Assembly (NCBI GenBank): GCA_038380435.1
Contig: JAWZYU010000011.1
Location: forward strand, 82,932,501-82,996,500
DNA length: 64,000 nt
Direction: 5' to 3'
Source: Ryuthela nishihirai
Taxonomy: Eukaryota > Arthropoda > Arachnida > Araneae > Heptathelidae
Of this stretch, positions 24,023 through 34,105 are shown piece by piece. A program made the translations under genes and the position numbers. The notes beneath the pieces are model-generated. The model saw only the letters and a list, made by a program, of their open reading frames with translations. It did not search any database and was not told the DNA's origin. Each line of letters opens with the position of its first letter. Within the stretch, counting starts at the first letter, position 1.

Positions 24023-24710
24023 AAAAGGTCTGTAAATAGTTGATAGGTAGTCACTGGAAGGAGAGCTATGCACCAATTCCCTGTGATGATGCTTAGAACC
24101 AGCCAGACATAGCACCTAATGTACGACCCGCTTCTCGTGGTGCAGACCGTTAGTACCTTTCAAAAGAGATACCCTCTTGTGGAAGTGAATGGAAGGGGAG
24201 AGCTGCCAGATTAGTATGGCCTTCTAATCTAGACAACTATGGCTACTTTTCTTTTTTTTCTACCCTGCTGAGGAGTGGTCAACCACACAGGGTCCTGGTG
24301 CTGACCATATAAACCCACTGGACTGGACAGATATATGGCTCTGAGCTTGATTATGGATCCTGATTTTGCTGCACTGGTGGGCTTCTGTGGAGGGAAAATC
24401 TTCCGCCGTGTTTTCTGTTTGTTTGTGGGTTGACAGCCCCAAGTGAATAGATTCACAGGATATGTTTATCAGCTGGTGGATAATCCTGAGCAGAAGTCAT
24501 CGCAGGCACCTGAACTCTTTGCTTCTATTGGCATCATCAAATTCTACATTGGAGGAAGTCTACCAGTGTAGATGGCTTCAGCCTTTAGTAGTGGGGGAAC
24601 GGGTCTGTGCCCCATGTCTGCGATTAGGGGGCTGTTTGATATTGTCGGCATTCCTTCTCTCAATAAACATAGTTTCTTTAAACATCCCACTAACCATTTT
24701 CACTCCATAG

Positions 24711-27598
24711 GTAGTTGGAATATGAGGACTCTGCACTGAGCTTTTTCTCTTGATGTCCTTACACAAGAATTCCACCATTATAAATTAGATATTCTCGGCT
24801 TGCAAGAGATCAGATGGACAGATAAAGGTCAGATTCTTAAAAATAATCTTAAATTTCTCTTTTCAGGGAGGGAAGACAATAAACATCACCAAGGCATGGG
24901 TCTGCTTCTCAGCAGACACGCTAGTGATGCTCTTCTAGGATATGAGTGCATTAACAAAAGGTTTCTTACAGGAAAATTTCAGACAAGCGTTAAAGACTTG
25001 AATGTTATCTGTTGTTATGCCCCCACTGAAGATGCCGATGAGGATAGGTTTTACGGACAACTTCAGGATATTTTGAATTCTGTCAAGAAAGGAGATATTA
25101 CCCTTGTTCTTGGTGACTTCAATGCCAAAGTTGGCACTGACTCTGACCTTTGGGCAGGAGTAATTGGCCCTTTTGGTATTGGTAGCTGCAATGGCAATGG
25201 GCAACGTCTCCTACAGGTAAGTAAACTCAATGGATTCAGAATAACTAACACTTATTACAAACACCATGACATACATAAGTACACATGGGTTTCACCTGAT
25301 GGGCTGCATAAGAATATGATTGATTACATATTAATTAACAGCAAATGGGTCAGTTCTGTTAGGAATACCAGGGCATATAAGGGAGCTGAAATTGGATCTG
25401 ACCATTACCTTGTTAAAAGTGTCTTGCAACTTAAACTTAAAAAGTGTTGTGCTAGGGTTAAAAAATTTACTTTTAATACTGAAGCTCTGAAAGATCCAGT
25501 TATGGCCAAAGCTTACCATGATAGGTTACTTAGTCATTATGACAGTCATGGTTTGCTTACTACTGAAGTGGAGGAAGAATGGGATCATTTTAAACAAGCT
25601 TTTTTGGACACTAACAGTATTCTTTTAGGAAAAAAGGAGCAGAAGAGACAGAATTATCTGAGTGATAAGGCACTTGAGCTTATTTCGGAAAGAAAGAACT
25701 GCAGGAATGTCCTTAATCAATACCTTACCAGTCCTAATAGAAAGCATTACAGAGAACTTAATAAACGTGTAAAAGATCGGTTAGCTGCTGATAAGAATCT
25801 TTGGCTTGGTGGTTTGGCTGACAAAGCCGAGGAAGCAGTTAGACAGCACAACAGCAGAGAGCTGTACTAGATAGTTAATGTTTTGTGTGGTAGAAAATGG
25901 ACAGGTATACAGGGAATGAAGGATAAACAAAGTAAAGTTATAGAAGGGGAGGATTCTGTCATGGCTAGGTGGGCTGAGCACTTCAGTGATGTTCTAAACA
26001 ATGTAGTTAGTTCTACTCCCATTGTTTGCAATGATGATGGATGCATTGGTGGCTTTAATGTGGCCCTATAACACAATCGGAAGTTATTTTGGCTATTTCT
26101 ATACTTAAACTTCATAAATCCCCAGGGGTTGATGAAATTACTACGGAAATGATTAGAGCTAGGAATGGTTCAGTTACCACTTGAATGACTGAAATTTTGA
26201 ATATCTTTTATGATAAAGGCACGGTCCCTAAGGATTTTACCAGAGCTATTATTAGCCCTATTTTCAAAAAAGGTGATCGCAGTTCTTGTGATAACTATAG
26301 GGGTATCAGCCTACTCTCTGTTCCAGGTAAAGTTTTTTGCATGATTGTGCTAATAGAATTAAGAATCTGGTTGACTGTCAATTGCATGATGAGCAATGTG
26401 GATTCAGAAATGGTAGGGAATGTGTAGATCAGATATTTTCACATAGACAGATTCTTGAGAAATGTTTTGAGTTTCAGAAACCTTTGGTTGCTAGCTTTGT
26501 TGATTTGAAAAAGGCTTTCGACTCTGTTGATTGTCATAATTTGTGGTTGATTGTGAGATCATATGGTATACCAGACAAGTTAATTAACATAATGAAAGCT
26601 CTCTAAAATAACACTGAATTGTGTGTGAGAGTTGGTAAGGTTTGTAACAATTGGTTTAGCATTACTTCTGGTGTTCGACAAGGGTGCATTTTGTCTCCTT
26701 TTCTCTTTAGCTTGGTTATTGATTATGTTCTGAGAAATTCACTTCAAGGGAATGATTTTGCCCTTAAATGGACTGTAAATATGAAAATTTCTAATTTAGA
26801 TTATGCTGATGATTTAGCCCTTTTGGCAAATGATGTTGATGAGATGAACTTTTTTATTTTCATCAAGGGGTTTTTTGGGAGTTTTTTTTTGGTAGAAGTT
26901 TTTAGGAGTTCATTTTTGGGAGTTTTTTGTTGATGAAACTGGTAGTAGAGTAGGTTTGATTATAAACAGGGAGAAAACTAAAGTGATGAAAATTGATCAG
27001 GCAGGCTGTGATTCAGTTAATCTGAATGGTTGCAATCTTGAGCAGGTGTCACAGTTTAATTATCGTGGGAGCTACGTAACAGATAATGATGTGTGGCATG
27101 AGATTAACAGACGAATAGGGATTGCTGTCGGGACTTTTAAGAATCTATGGAGAGTGTGGAGAAATAGGCGTATACACCTAAAGACTAAAACTAGACTGTA
27201 TAATAGTTTGGTTCTTTCTATGCTTAGTTACTGTAGTGAAACTTTGACACTTTGTAAACATTATAACAGGAAACTAGATGCTTTTGATTCCAGGTGCTTA
27301 CACAATATCTTGGGCATTAGGTGGTTCAACTTTGTAACTAATGATGAGGTTAGGCAAAGGAGTTTGCAACCTCCTTTAAGCAGCATATTGTGCAGAGAGA
27401 GACTCCGTTGGTTTGGCCATGTTGCCAGTATGAATGATTATAGATTGGCGAATGGGTTACGAACAGTGTGCCTAAAGGGCTCAGAAAGAGGGGGAGACTA
27501 GGATGCGGTGGGCAAACAACGTCAAACAGAACCTTGTTAGAATTGGTGTGCAGTGGCCAAATTCAGCAGATGTAGCTCAGGACAATTACACAGTCTGG
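24711..27598 (+). pseudogene. RTE endonuclease-reverse transcriptase
   Basis: An open stretch of 356 codons (24800-25870) covers the APE-type endonuclease: QEIRW, VICCYAPTEDADED, LVLGDFNAKVG (catalytic N in GDFNA), TWVSPDG, IDYILIN and IGSDHYLV (catalytic SDH). It stops at TAG 25868-25870 where the sister copies have CAG (ELYQIVN). RT follows in pieces: fingers 26185-26330 (KKGDRSSCDNYRGISLLSV), motif A SFVDLKKAFDSVD (26490-26530), motif B TSGVRQGCILSPF (about 26660-26700), motif C LDYADDLALLAND (about 26800-26840). The C-terminal domain is at 26956-27500 (SYCSETL, RERLRWFGHVASM). At least five frameshifts or stops are present. Confidence 0.88.
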
Positions 27599-27635
27599 TT
27601 GGACCTCCTCGGAGGTCCAACCAGACTGTGTAATT
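27584..27635. repeat. near-perfect palindrome at LINE 3' end
   Basis: Arms 27584-27608 and 27611-27635 are exact reverse complements (25 bp each) with 2 bp between them; the core is CAGTCTGGTTGGACCTCC. The stem duplicates the RTE 3' sequence in inverted form: AAGCATGTCTGTCCTG downstream is the complement of the usual CAGGACAGATATGCTT. Confidence 0.95.
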
Positions 27636-27677
27636 TAATTTTTCAAGCATGTCTGTCCTGGATGATGATGATGAAAA

Positions 27678-28154
27678 ATAAAAAAATACAGTATAATTTG
27701 GCAATAGTTTAAAAATTTTAGTTACTATTTAATTTTCTGTAGAATTTTTGCCATTTTATTAATTGTAATTAAATGTTTTTTTTTTTATTATATAACATGA
27801 GAATTTCCTTCATTATTTACTTTAGGGTGAGGTTCTAAAGTTGCGCATTTAATTTTCTGAAAATATTTCAAAATTAACTTGGCCACCAGAGTGAGAACAG
27901 TTTCAGAAACCTAATGCTTTAAGGGTTAATAATGCAGATGGCAGTGCATTGGGGATATAAATTATGTTTAGGGAATATAAATGGTGGCCAAGGGCAGTGA
28001 AGTACACTGTCCAATTTGGATTTAATTCCTATATATATAACAGAAAGATATAAATTTTACCTAAGGTAAGTACTGGAAGTTGCAGACATGATATTTTGTA
28101 TCCACTAATAATTTTCATTCTGTAAATTGATTGAAATATTTTGAGGAAAAACTG
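27678..28154. other. AT-rich spacer, no gene
   Basis: Nothing recognisable beyond low-complexity T-rich stretches. Confidence 0.35.
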
Positions 28155-28232
28155 GCTTGAGCTGGGTGGGATATGAATCCACGACCTCCTGACATGTCAG
28201 GTGCTCTGGACCACTGAGCTACTGGCTGCCAA
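28155..28232 (-). mobile_element. tRNA-like SINE head (third family)
   Basis: On the minus strand, AGTAGCTCAGTGGTCCAGAG fits an A box and GTCGTGGATTCATATCCC a B box, spaced as in a tRNA. It is flanked by AT-rich sequence and lacks a proper acceptor stem, so a SINE head or tRNA pseudogene is more likely than a working tRNA. It is distinct from SINE1 and SINE2. Confidence 0.55.
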
Positions 28233-28389
28233 TCAAGATCTCCTGTAACTGATGGTATGAACATTTTCAACCTATTTTTCCTAATATGTAGGGAGTGTTC
28301 AGGCAATCCCACCTCAAGAGGCTTATAATTATTTGTATGATATTTTGTTAATGCATATTCCCTATTATTGTGTTGTGGGAAATGATACA

Positions 28390-28745
28390 ATTTCTTATTT
28401 ATTGATATGCTCTGTTTAAAATGCTTGTCTCTGATGATATCATGTTCTAGGGTTTTTTTTTAAATAATACAGATGATGGTGCGTTTTTTATAATAATTCA
28501 TGTCTTTTAGACTTGTTGTCTCTGATGGCATTATTTAGTTCCATGGGTTGTTTTATACCAAGGATCAACAGCAAGTTATGATAATTTGCAATTTTTAAAC
28601 TTGTCTCAGAATGGATTATTCAGTTTCGAGGGCTTTTTATACTGTGAATTGCCAGTGAACTGTTCATGATAATTTGCACTTTTTAGGCATGGTATCTCTG
28701 GTGGCACTACTTAGTTCCGGAGGCTTCATTATATTATAGTAATGT
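28390..28745. repeat. degenerate 90 bp monomers next to foldback
   Basis: Three to four eroded units with TTATTTAGTTCC, GGGCTTTTTATACTG and TTGTCTCTGATGGCA. They are similar to those at 14970-15230 and to the right-arm units of the foldback, and lie 60 bp from its left end in right-arm orientation. Confidence 0.55.
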
Positions 28746-29449
28746 TTAGGTAAAATGGTTGTCCCCTGTAATTTTGTTCTGAAGTTTTCCTAAATTGCAG
28801 AATGGGGCAGTAGTACAGATCACGGGTCTCAGCCGCCATTTTGTTTTTTGACACAACATAACAAAACGGCCCTTTTAGTTGATTCCCACAATCCCCGAGA
28901 CCCTAACCCAAACAGGGGTTTCTAGAAAAAAGCTTTTTTCGTTACCATAGTAACGAAAAACCTGAGTTTACGTCAAACGCAAAGTACCATTACCATGGTA
29001 ATGGTAATTTGCATTGTACAGAAACAACATAACGAAAAACAAACGCGAATGCACTAAAAACATCCCACAAAACCACATATTCTTAAAAAAATTAGGAACC
29101 CCCCCCAACACCTCTTTTCCCAAATAATTAAAACACTCCACAAATATATTTCCACAAACTAAACTGATCAATCCATTCACACATACAATAATTAGCATAA
29201 ATAAATCACCAGAATTAATGAAATCGAACAGCAGTCTCAGAGCCAATATCATCATCGACAATGCATCACCGACCAGCATTATAAAAACGCCCCAAAAACT
29301 AAATCTCATCGTCATAACACATACCAATAAGCAAAAAAAAACTGAAACAGTACACCATCGACCGAATTATAAAAAAATGTCCTCAAAACTATATAATGTC
29401 CTCGCAGAAAATAAAAAACATGAAAATCGGCAACACTGCACTGCCGACT

Positions 29450-30250
29450 GAATTATAAAAAAGCTCCAAAACTAAACAATGTCCTCCCAGGCAACACAAA
29501 CCTAAAAACATGAAAATCGGCAAGTGCACCGTTGATTGAATTATAAAAAAGCCTCAAAACTAAATAATGTCCTCCCAGGCAACACAAACCTAAAAACATG
29601 AAAATTGGAAACAGTGCACCGCTGACCGAATTATAAAAAAGCCCCAAACCTAAATAATGTCCTCCCAGGCAACACAAACCTAAAAACATGAAAATCGGAA
29701 ACAGTGCACCGCTGACCGAATTATAAAAAAGCCCCAAAACTAAATAATGTCCTCCCAGGCAACACAAACCTAAAAATCGGCAAGAGTGCACCACCGACCG
29801 AATTATAAAAAAGCTCCAAAACTAAATAATGTTCTCCCAGGCAACACAAACCTAAAAACATGAAAATTGGAAATAGTGTACCGCTGACTGAATTATAAAA
29901 AAGCCCCAAAACTAAATAATGTCCTCCCAGGCAACACAAACCTAAAAACATGAAATTCGGCAACAGTGCACCACCAACCGAATTATAAAAAAAGCTCCAA
30001 AACTAAATAATGTCCTCCCAGGCAACACAAACCTAAAAACATGAAAATCGGCAACAGTGCACCGCCGACCGAATTATAAAAAAGCCCCAAACCTAAATAA
30101 TGTCCTCCCAGGCAACACAAACCTAAAAACATGAAAATCGGAAACAGTGCACTGCCGACCGAATTATAAAAAAGTCCCACAGAAAAAAAGGCAACACAAA
30201 CCTAAAAACATGAAAATCGGAAACAGTGCACCGCCAACTGAATTATAAAA
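29450..30250 (-). repeat. left-arm tandem array, 90 bp x about 9
   Basis: Units contain GAATTATAAAAAAGCCCCAA, ACTAAATAATGTCCTCCCAG and AACACAAACCTAAAAACATG. The 90 bp period is a multiple of three, so the array stays open in translation with a 30-residue repeat, but this follows from the repeat length and is no evidence for a protein. Confidence 0.95.
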
Positions 30251-30399
30251 AAAGCCCCCGTAACCAAATAATCTCATCAGATACAACAAAAAAATTCTTA
30301 TAGCTCATATAGCCCTCCCCTAAATTATTGATTACCTTCCTGACTCCATGAAACACTACGTTTTTCCACACCGACAATTCTACAATACCCATAATTTCT

Positions 30400-30887
30400 G
30401 CTGCGGCGGTGGCTCAGTCGGTAGCGCGCCAGGCTCGTTATCTGCAGTTCCCAGGTGGGTCAGCATTGAGATTTATCTCTGCAAAACTCCCTGCCGTGCC
30501 CACAGTTAGCAGGGGATACTGATGGGCGCAGGGGATACTAATGGATACTGTGTGCTGTTACCCTGTGCACGTTTAGTTAAAGTTTGAAAACATGAAATAT
30601 ATGCATAACCTGTGCATGAAATATATGCATAACCTGAGCACGTTTAATCACACACATAACCCTGTGCACGTTTAGGACATACTGAACTGTGTAACCTCGT
30701 CAAATCACACACATAACCCTGTGCACGCTTAGGACATACTGAATGGACTTCATGGAAGGCTACCATGTCTCCCAACAACTATTCCAGTGCGTCCCCTCCC
30801 CCAACCTTCTCTGAGCCTTCAGGGTCCTTGTGACCTGGCCATTTCGCTCATGGTGTGCAAAAAACTGCAGCTCAGAGGTAAAACCCA
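30400..30887 (+). mobile_element. SINE2 in left foldback arm
   Basis: The tRNA head GGTGGCTCAGTCGGTAGCGC starts at about 30405. The element is flanked by the exact 13-mer ACCCATAATTTCT at 30387-30399 and 30888-30900. The tail reads GCAGCTCAGAGGTAAA. The interior has been expanded by two to three repeats of CATAACCCTGTGCACG (about 30560-30740). Confidence 0.9.
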
Positions 30888-31839
30888 ACCCATAATTTCT
30901 ACATCAAAAAGCCGCCAAACGCTAAAATATAAAACAAAAATTAATAAATCACCATAATACACTAATAATTGCCATACTACACATAACTACTAAAAAAGAC
31001 TCAATTCATTCCAAACTACGATAACAAAATACACGTGTTCATTACTACCGCCATGTTCTAGTCCTATACAAAAAAACTTCCAACATTCTTTCCACCATGC
31101 ATACTCCCCTCCACTACATTAGAATTCTGTGAAAACTCTATACATTTCACCAAAAACTATTCTCCTAAAACCCTGACACCTCATAAAAACTCTCATTTTT
31201 TAAACTTAAACTAATAATCTTTTCCCACTTCCTTCCACTCACAAAAAAACACATACTACTGCATCATACTAAACACAAAATTATTAATTTTATCTGGCAA
31301 ACCACTCCTCCCTACCCCTTCAAATGCCCCTCACTCCAAACTTACAAAAACATGCCCCCTACACACAGCAGTAGAAAGCTACCAAACTCCCACTTCCAAA
31401 TGTCGTGACCTTAACATTACAAAACAGTTCACTAACAATATCAACAACAACCCTCCTAATATTAAATAAGTTTAATTTCCAAAATATCTTTAATAACTTA
31501 TTATTTACCATATCTTAATGAATTTTCCAAAAAACAACATTTTAATTCTTCTAGCACTTACCTCTAACCATATAGGCATGTTATCCAAAGAAGTCATCAA
31601 GCGAAAATGGCGAAAAAAAACAAATGTAACTTCACACTCTCGTCAAATCACACACATAACATGTGACTCCACATTACCCACCCAAAAGAAAAAAATCCAA
31701 GAGCCAAAGGCCACCAACAACCAACAGTTACGTTTCTACGTCATACTTTACACATCGACATCATACTTTACATTTCGACATCACATGCTACTTGAGCAAT
31801 GCCATCTATCGGCTGAGGACCATAATCACTACACAGGCC

Positions 31840-31969
31840 GCAGAATGGCAATTAGGGTGTTGAAACAAGTAGCTATGGATGGTATTGACCAGCATTCATT
31901 GTATAGCAAATATGTGCAGTTAGGAAAATATGCCTTAGACACTATTACTTCTGGTGGATTTTTTGTTTT
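31840..31969. other. unique spacer of the foldback
   Basis: 130 bp with no inverted partner. In one plus-strand frame it is open throughout and reads RVLKQVAMDGIDQHSLYSKY followed by VQLGKYALDTITSGG. I do not recognise it. It could be a captured fragment of a host exon or chance. Confidence 0.5.
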
Positions 31970-32737
31970 GGCCCGTGTAGTGATTACGGTCCTCAGCCGA
32001 TAGATGGCATTGCTCAAGTGGTGTGTGACGTCGAAGTGTAAAGTATGATGTTGATTTGTAAAGTATGACGTAAAAACGTAACTGTTGGTTATTGGTGGCC
32101 TATGGCTCTTTGATTTGTTTCTTTTGGGTAGGTAATATAGAATCACGTGTTATGTGTATGATTTGACGAGAGTGTGAAGTTACGTTTGGTTTTTTTCGCC
32201 ATTTTCGCTTGATGACTTCTTTGGATAACATACCTATATGGTAAGAGGTAAGTTCGTGTGTATTATATATTTAATATATATATGGGGGGGGGGGGTTCAG
32301 TGATAGGTAGGATAGGAATAATTAATATGTTCTAGCTTTTTTTTAAAAATTGGTTTGGATATGGTTTGTAATTAGTTATTAAAGATATTTAGGGGCCCAT
32401 GTAGTGGGGGAGTATGCAAGTTTTTGCGTGTGGGATTGAAAATGGCGATAGTAAAGAACACATGTATTTTGTTAGAATAGTTTGGGGGTGAATTGAATGT
32501 TTTTTTAGTAGTTACGTGTAGTATGGTAATTATTAATGCATTATAGTGATTTATTAATTTTGTTGTATATTTAGGAGTCTTTTAAAAATAGTTATATGAT
32601 TTATCGTTAACATGTGGAAGCGTCTGGCGACTTTTTTGATGTAGTAATTCTGGGTATTGTAGAATTGTCAGTGTGTGAAAAAACGGCAGTTTTTTGATGG
32701 AGTCGGGAAAGAATGAAAAATTTAGAGGTGGGGTGAG

Positions 32738-33100
32738 AGTGGCGGAGTCGGTAGCGCGCCAGGCTTGTATTCTGTAGTTCCAAAGTTCGAGTCCGAGCTA
32801 TATCAGCGTTTAGATTTGTATCGGCAAATTTTCGAACTCGGTTCATAGTTAGTAGGGGACACCGATGGGCTTGGAAAGACCGCCGGCCGTCGGTTAGGAT
32901 ATTAAGCCGTGGTCCTGTGTATGGGAGAGTTACTGTGTATGTTAAAGAACACGCTGGATGGCCTTGACAGGAAGTTTCTGTCTGCCAACAGCTGTTCTAG
33001 TGGGTTCCGTACCTTCTGTGAGCCTTCGGGGTTCATGTGATCTCGACATTTAGCCCATGGTGTGGGAAAAACATGGAGGCTCAGAGGTAAAATGACAATG
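32738..33100 (+). mobile_element. SINE2 in right foldback arm
   Basis: The head GTGGCGGAGTCGGTAGCGCG has an A box, AAGTTCGAGTCC a B box, and the tail reads GGAGGCTCAGAGGTAAAATG. Possible duplication of AATTTAG on both sides (about 32720 and 33104). The insertion point lies about 60 bp from that of the left-arm SINE2 when the arms are aligned. Confidence 0.82.
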
Positions 33101-33149
33101 TAATTTAGGGAAGGGTTATTTGAGCGGTAAGATGTTTTTTTTGTCAGAT

Positions 33150-33745
33150 TTTGTTTTGGGGCTTTTTTTTTATAATTCGGTCGGGGGTGTACTGTTTTCG
33201 ATTTTCACGTTTTTTGGTTTGTGTTGTCTTGGAGGACATTATTTAGTTTTGGGGCTTTTTCATAATTCGGTCGGTGGTGCACTGTTTCCGATTTTCATGG
33301 TTTTCCGTTGTGTGTTGACTTGGAGGACATTATTTAGTTTTGGGGCTTTTTTATAATTCGGTCGGTGGTGTAATGTTTCCGATTTTCATGGTTTTCCGTT
33401 GTGTGTTGACTTGGAGGACATTATTTAGTTTTGGGGCTTTTTTATAATCAGTCGCCGGTGCACTGTTTCCGATTTTCATGGTTTTCCGTTGTGTGTTGCC
33501 TTGGAGGACATTATTTAGTTTTGGGGCTTTTTTATAATGCGGTCGGCGGTGCACTGTTTCCGATTTTCATGTTTTTTGGTTTGTGTTGTCTTGGAGGACA
33601 TTATTTAGTTTTGGGGCTTTTTTATAATGCGGTCGGCGGTGCACTGTTTCCGATTTTCATGTTTTTTGGTTTGTGTTGTCTTGGAGGACATTATTTAGTT
33701 TTGGGGCTTTTTTATAATTCAGTCGGCGGTGTATTGTGTTTTGAA
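33150..33745 (+). repeat. right-arm tandem array, 90 bp x 6-7
   Basis: Reverse complement of the left-arm array: TTGGGGCTTTTTTATAATTC, GTGCACTGTTTCCGATTTTC, and TTGGAGGACATTATTTAG. Two unit subtypes alternate in blocks (GTTTTTTGGTTTGTGTTGTC versus GGTTTTCCGTTGTGTGTTG), indicating local amplification after the arms separated. Confidence 0.95.
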
Positions 33746-34105
33746 AAGAGGGGAGGGGTAATGGTGGAAGTGGTTTACTGTATGTAGGAAGGCAATCGTT
33801 TCATTTTTTGTTGGATTTGGCACTTTTATGAGCTTTCATTCTGTAATTGACGGTTACGAGGTTTTTTTTGCGGTAATTTAATTTTTTTTACGTTTGTTTG
33901 TGTTTGTTACTATGGTTACGGTGCGTTGCGTTTGACGTAAACTCGGTTTTTTCGTTACTATGGTAACGAAAAAAACAATTTTTTTTCTAGAAACCCCTGT
34001 TTGGGTTAGGGTCTCGGGAGTTGGGGGAATCAACTAAAAGGGCCGTTTTGTTACGTTGCGTCAAAAACAAAATGGCGGCTGAGGACCGTGAACTGTACTA
34101 CTGCC

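Larger units (their letters stand above)
24047..27677 (+). mobile_element. RTE-type LINE, copy D, best preserved
   Basis: It runs from a 5' UTR (24047-24710) through endonuclease, RT and C-terminal domain to a GATGATGATG tail at about 27661-27671. This is the only copy without a large insertion. Its 3' end has an inverted duplication (27584-27635), and a 70 bp low-complexity stretch (26856-26929, repeated GGGAGTTTTTT) replaces normal coding sequence after the RT motif C region. A (GAT)n 3' end and the endonuclease-RT layout with a C-terminal GHV domain fit the RTE clade. Confidence 0.88.
28806..34105. mobile_element. giant foldback (long inverted repeat) element
   Basis: Left arm 28806-31839 (3034 bp) and right arm 31970-34105 (2136 bp) are reverse complements over most of their length, around a 130 bp spacer. 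Outer ends: GGCAGTAGTACAG at the left and CTGTACTACTGCC at the right. Further in come AGCCGCCATTTTGTTTTT, AACAAAACGGCCCTTTTAGTTGATT, GTTACCATAGTAAC and, near the centre, GCCATCTATCGGCTGAGGACC with its complement. Each arm carries a block of 90 bp tandem repeats and its own SINE2, which accounts for much of the length difference. No transposase is visible. No target duplication was found next to the chosen ends. Superfamily unknown. Confidence 0.88.

Noticed and set aside
24800..25870. A domesticated endonuclease gene (356 open codons)
   Set aside because: It ends at a simple CAG to TAG change in the middle of an ordinary RTE ORF, with the rest of the LINE directly downstream.
29453..30180. 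A repeat protein with 30-residue units (FLGLCCLGGHYLVLG type) on both foldback arms
   Set aside because: The 90 bp DNA period keeps the frame open automatically. The peptide is the same artefact on the opposite strand in the right arm, and units vary without codon bias.
29450..30250. A CRISPR-like repeat array
   Set aside because: Units are contiguous 90 bp repeats without unique spacers, in a eukaryotic transposon.
31518..32003. A 161-codon ORF across the foldback centre
   Set aside because: About two thirds lies in the inverted arms and mirrors itself; only the 130 bp spacer is unique. No domain recognised.
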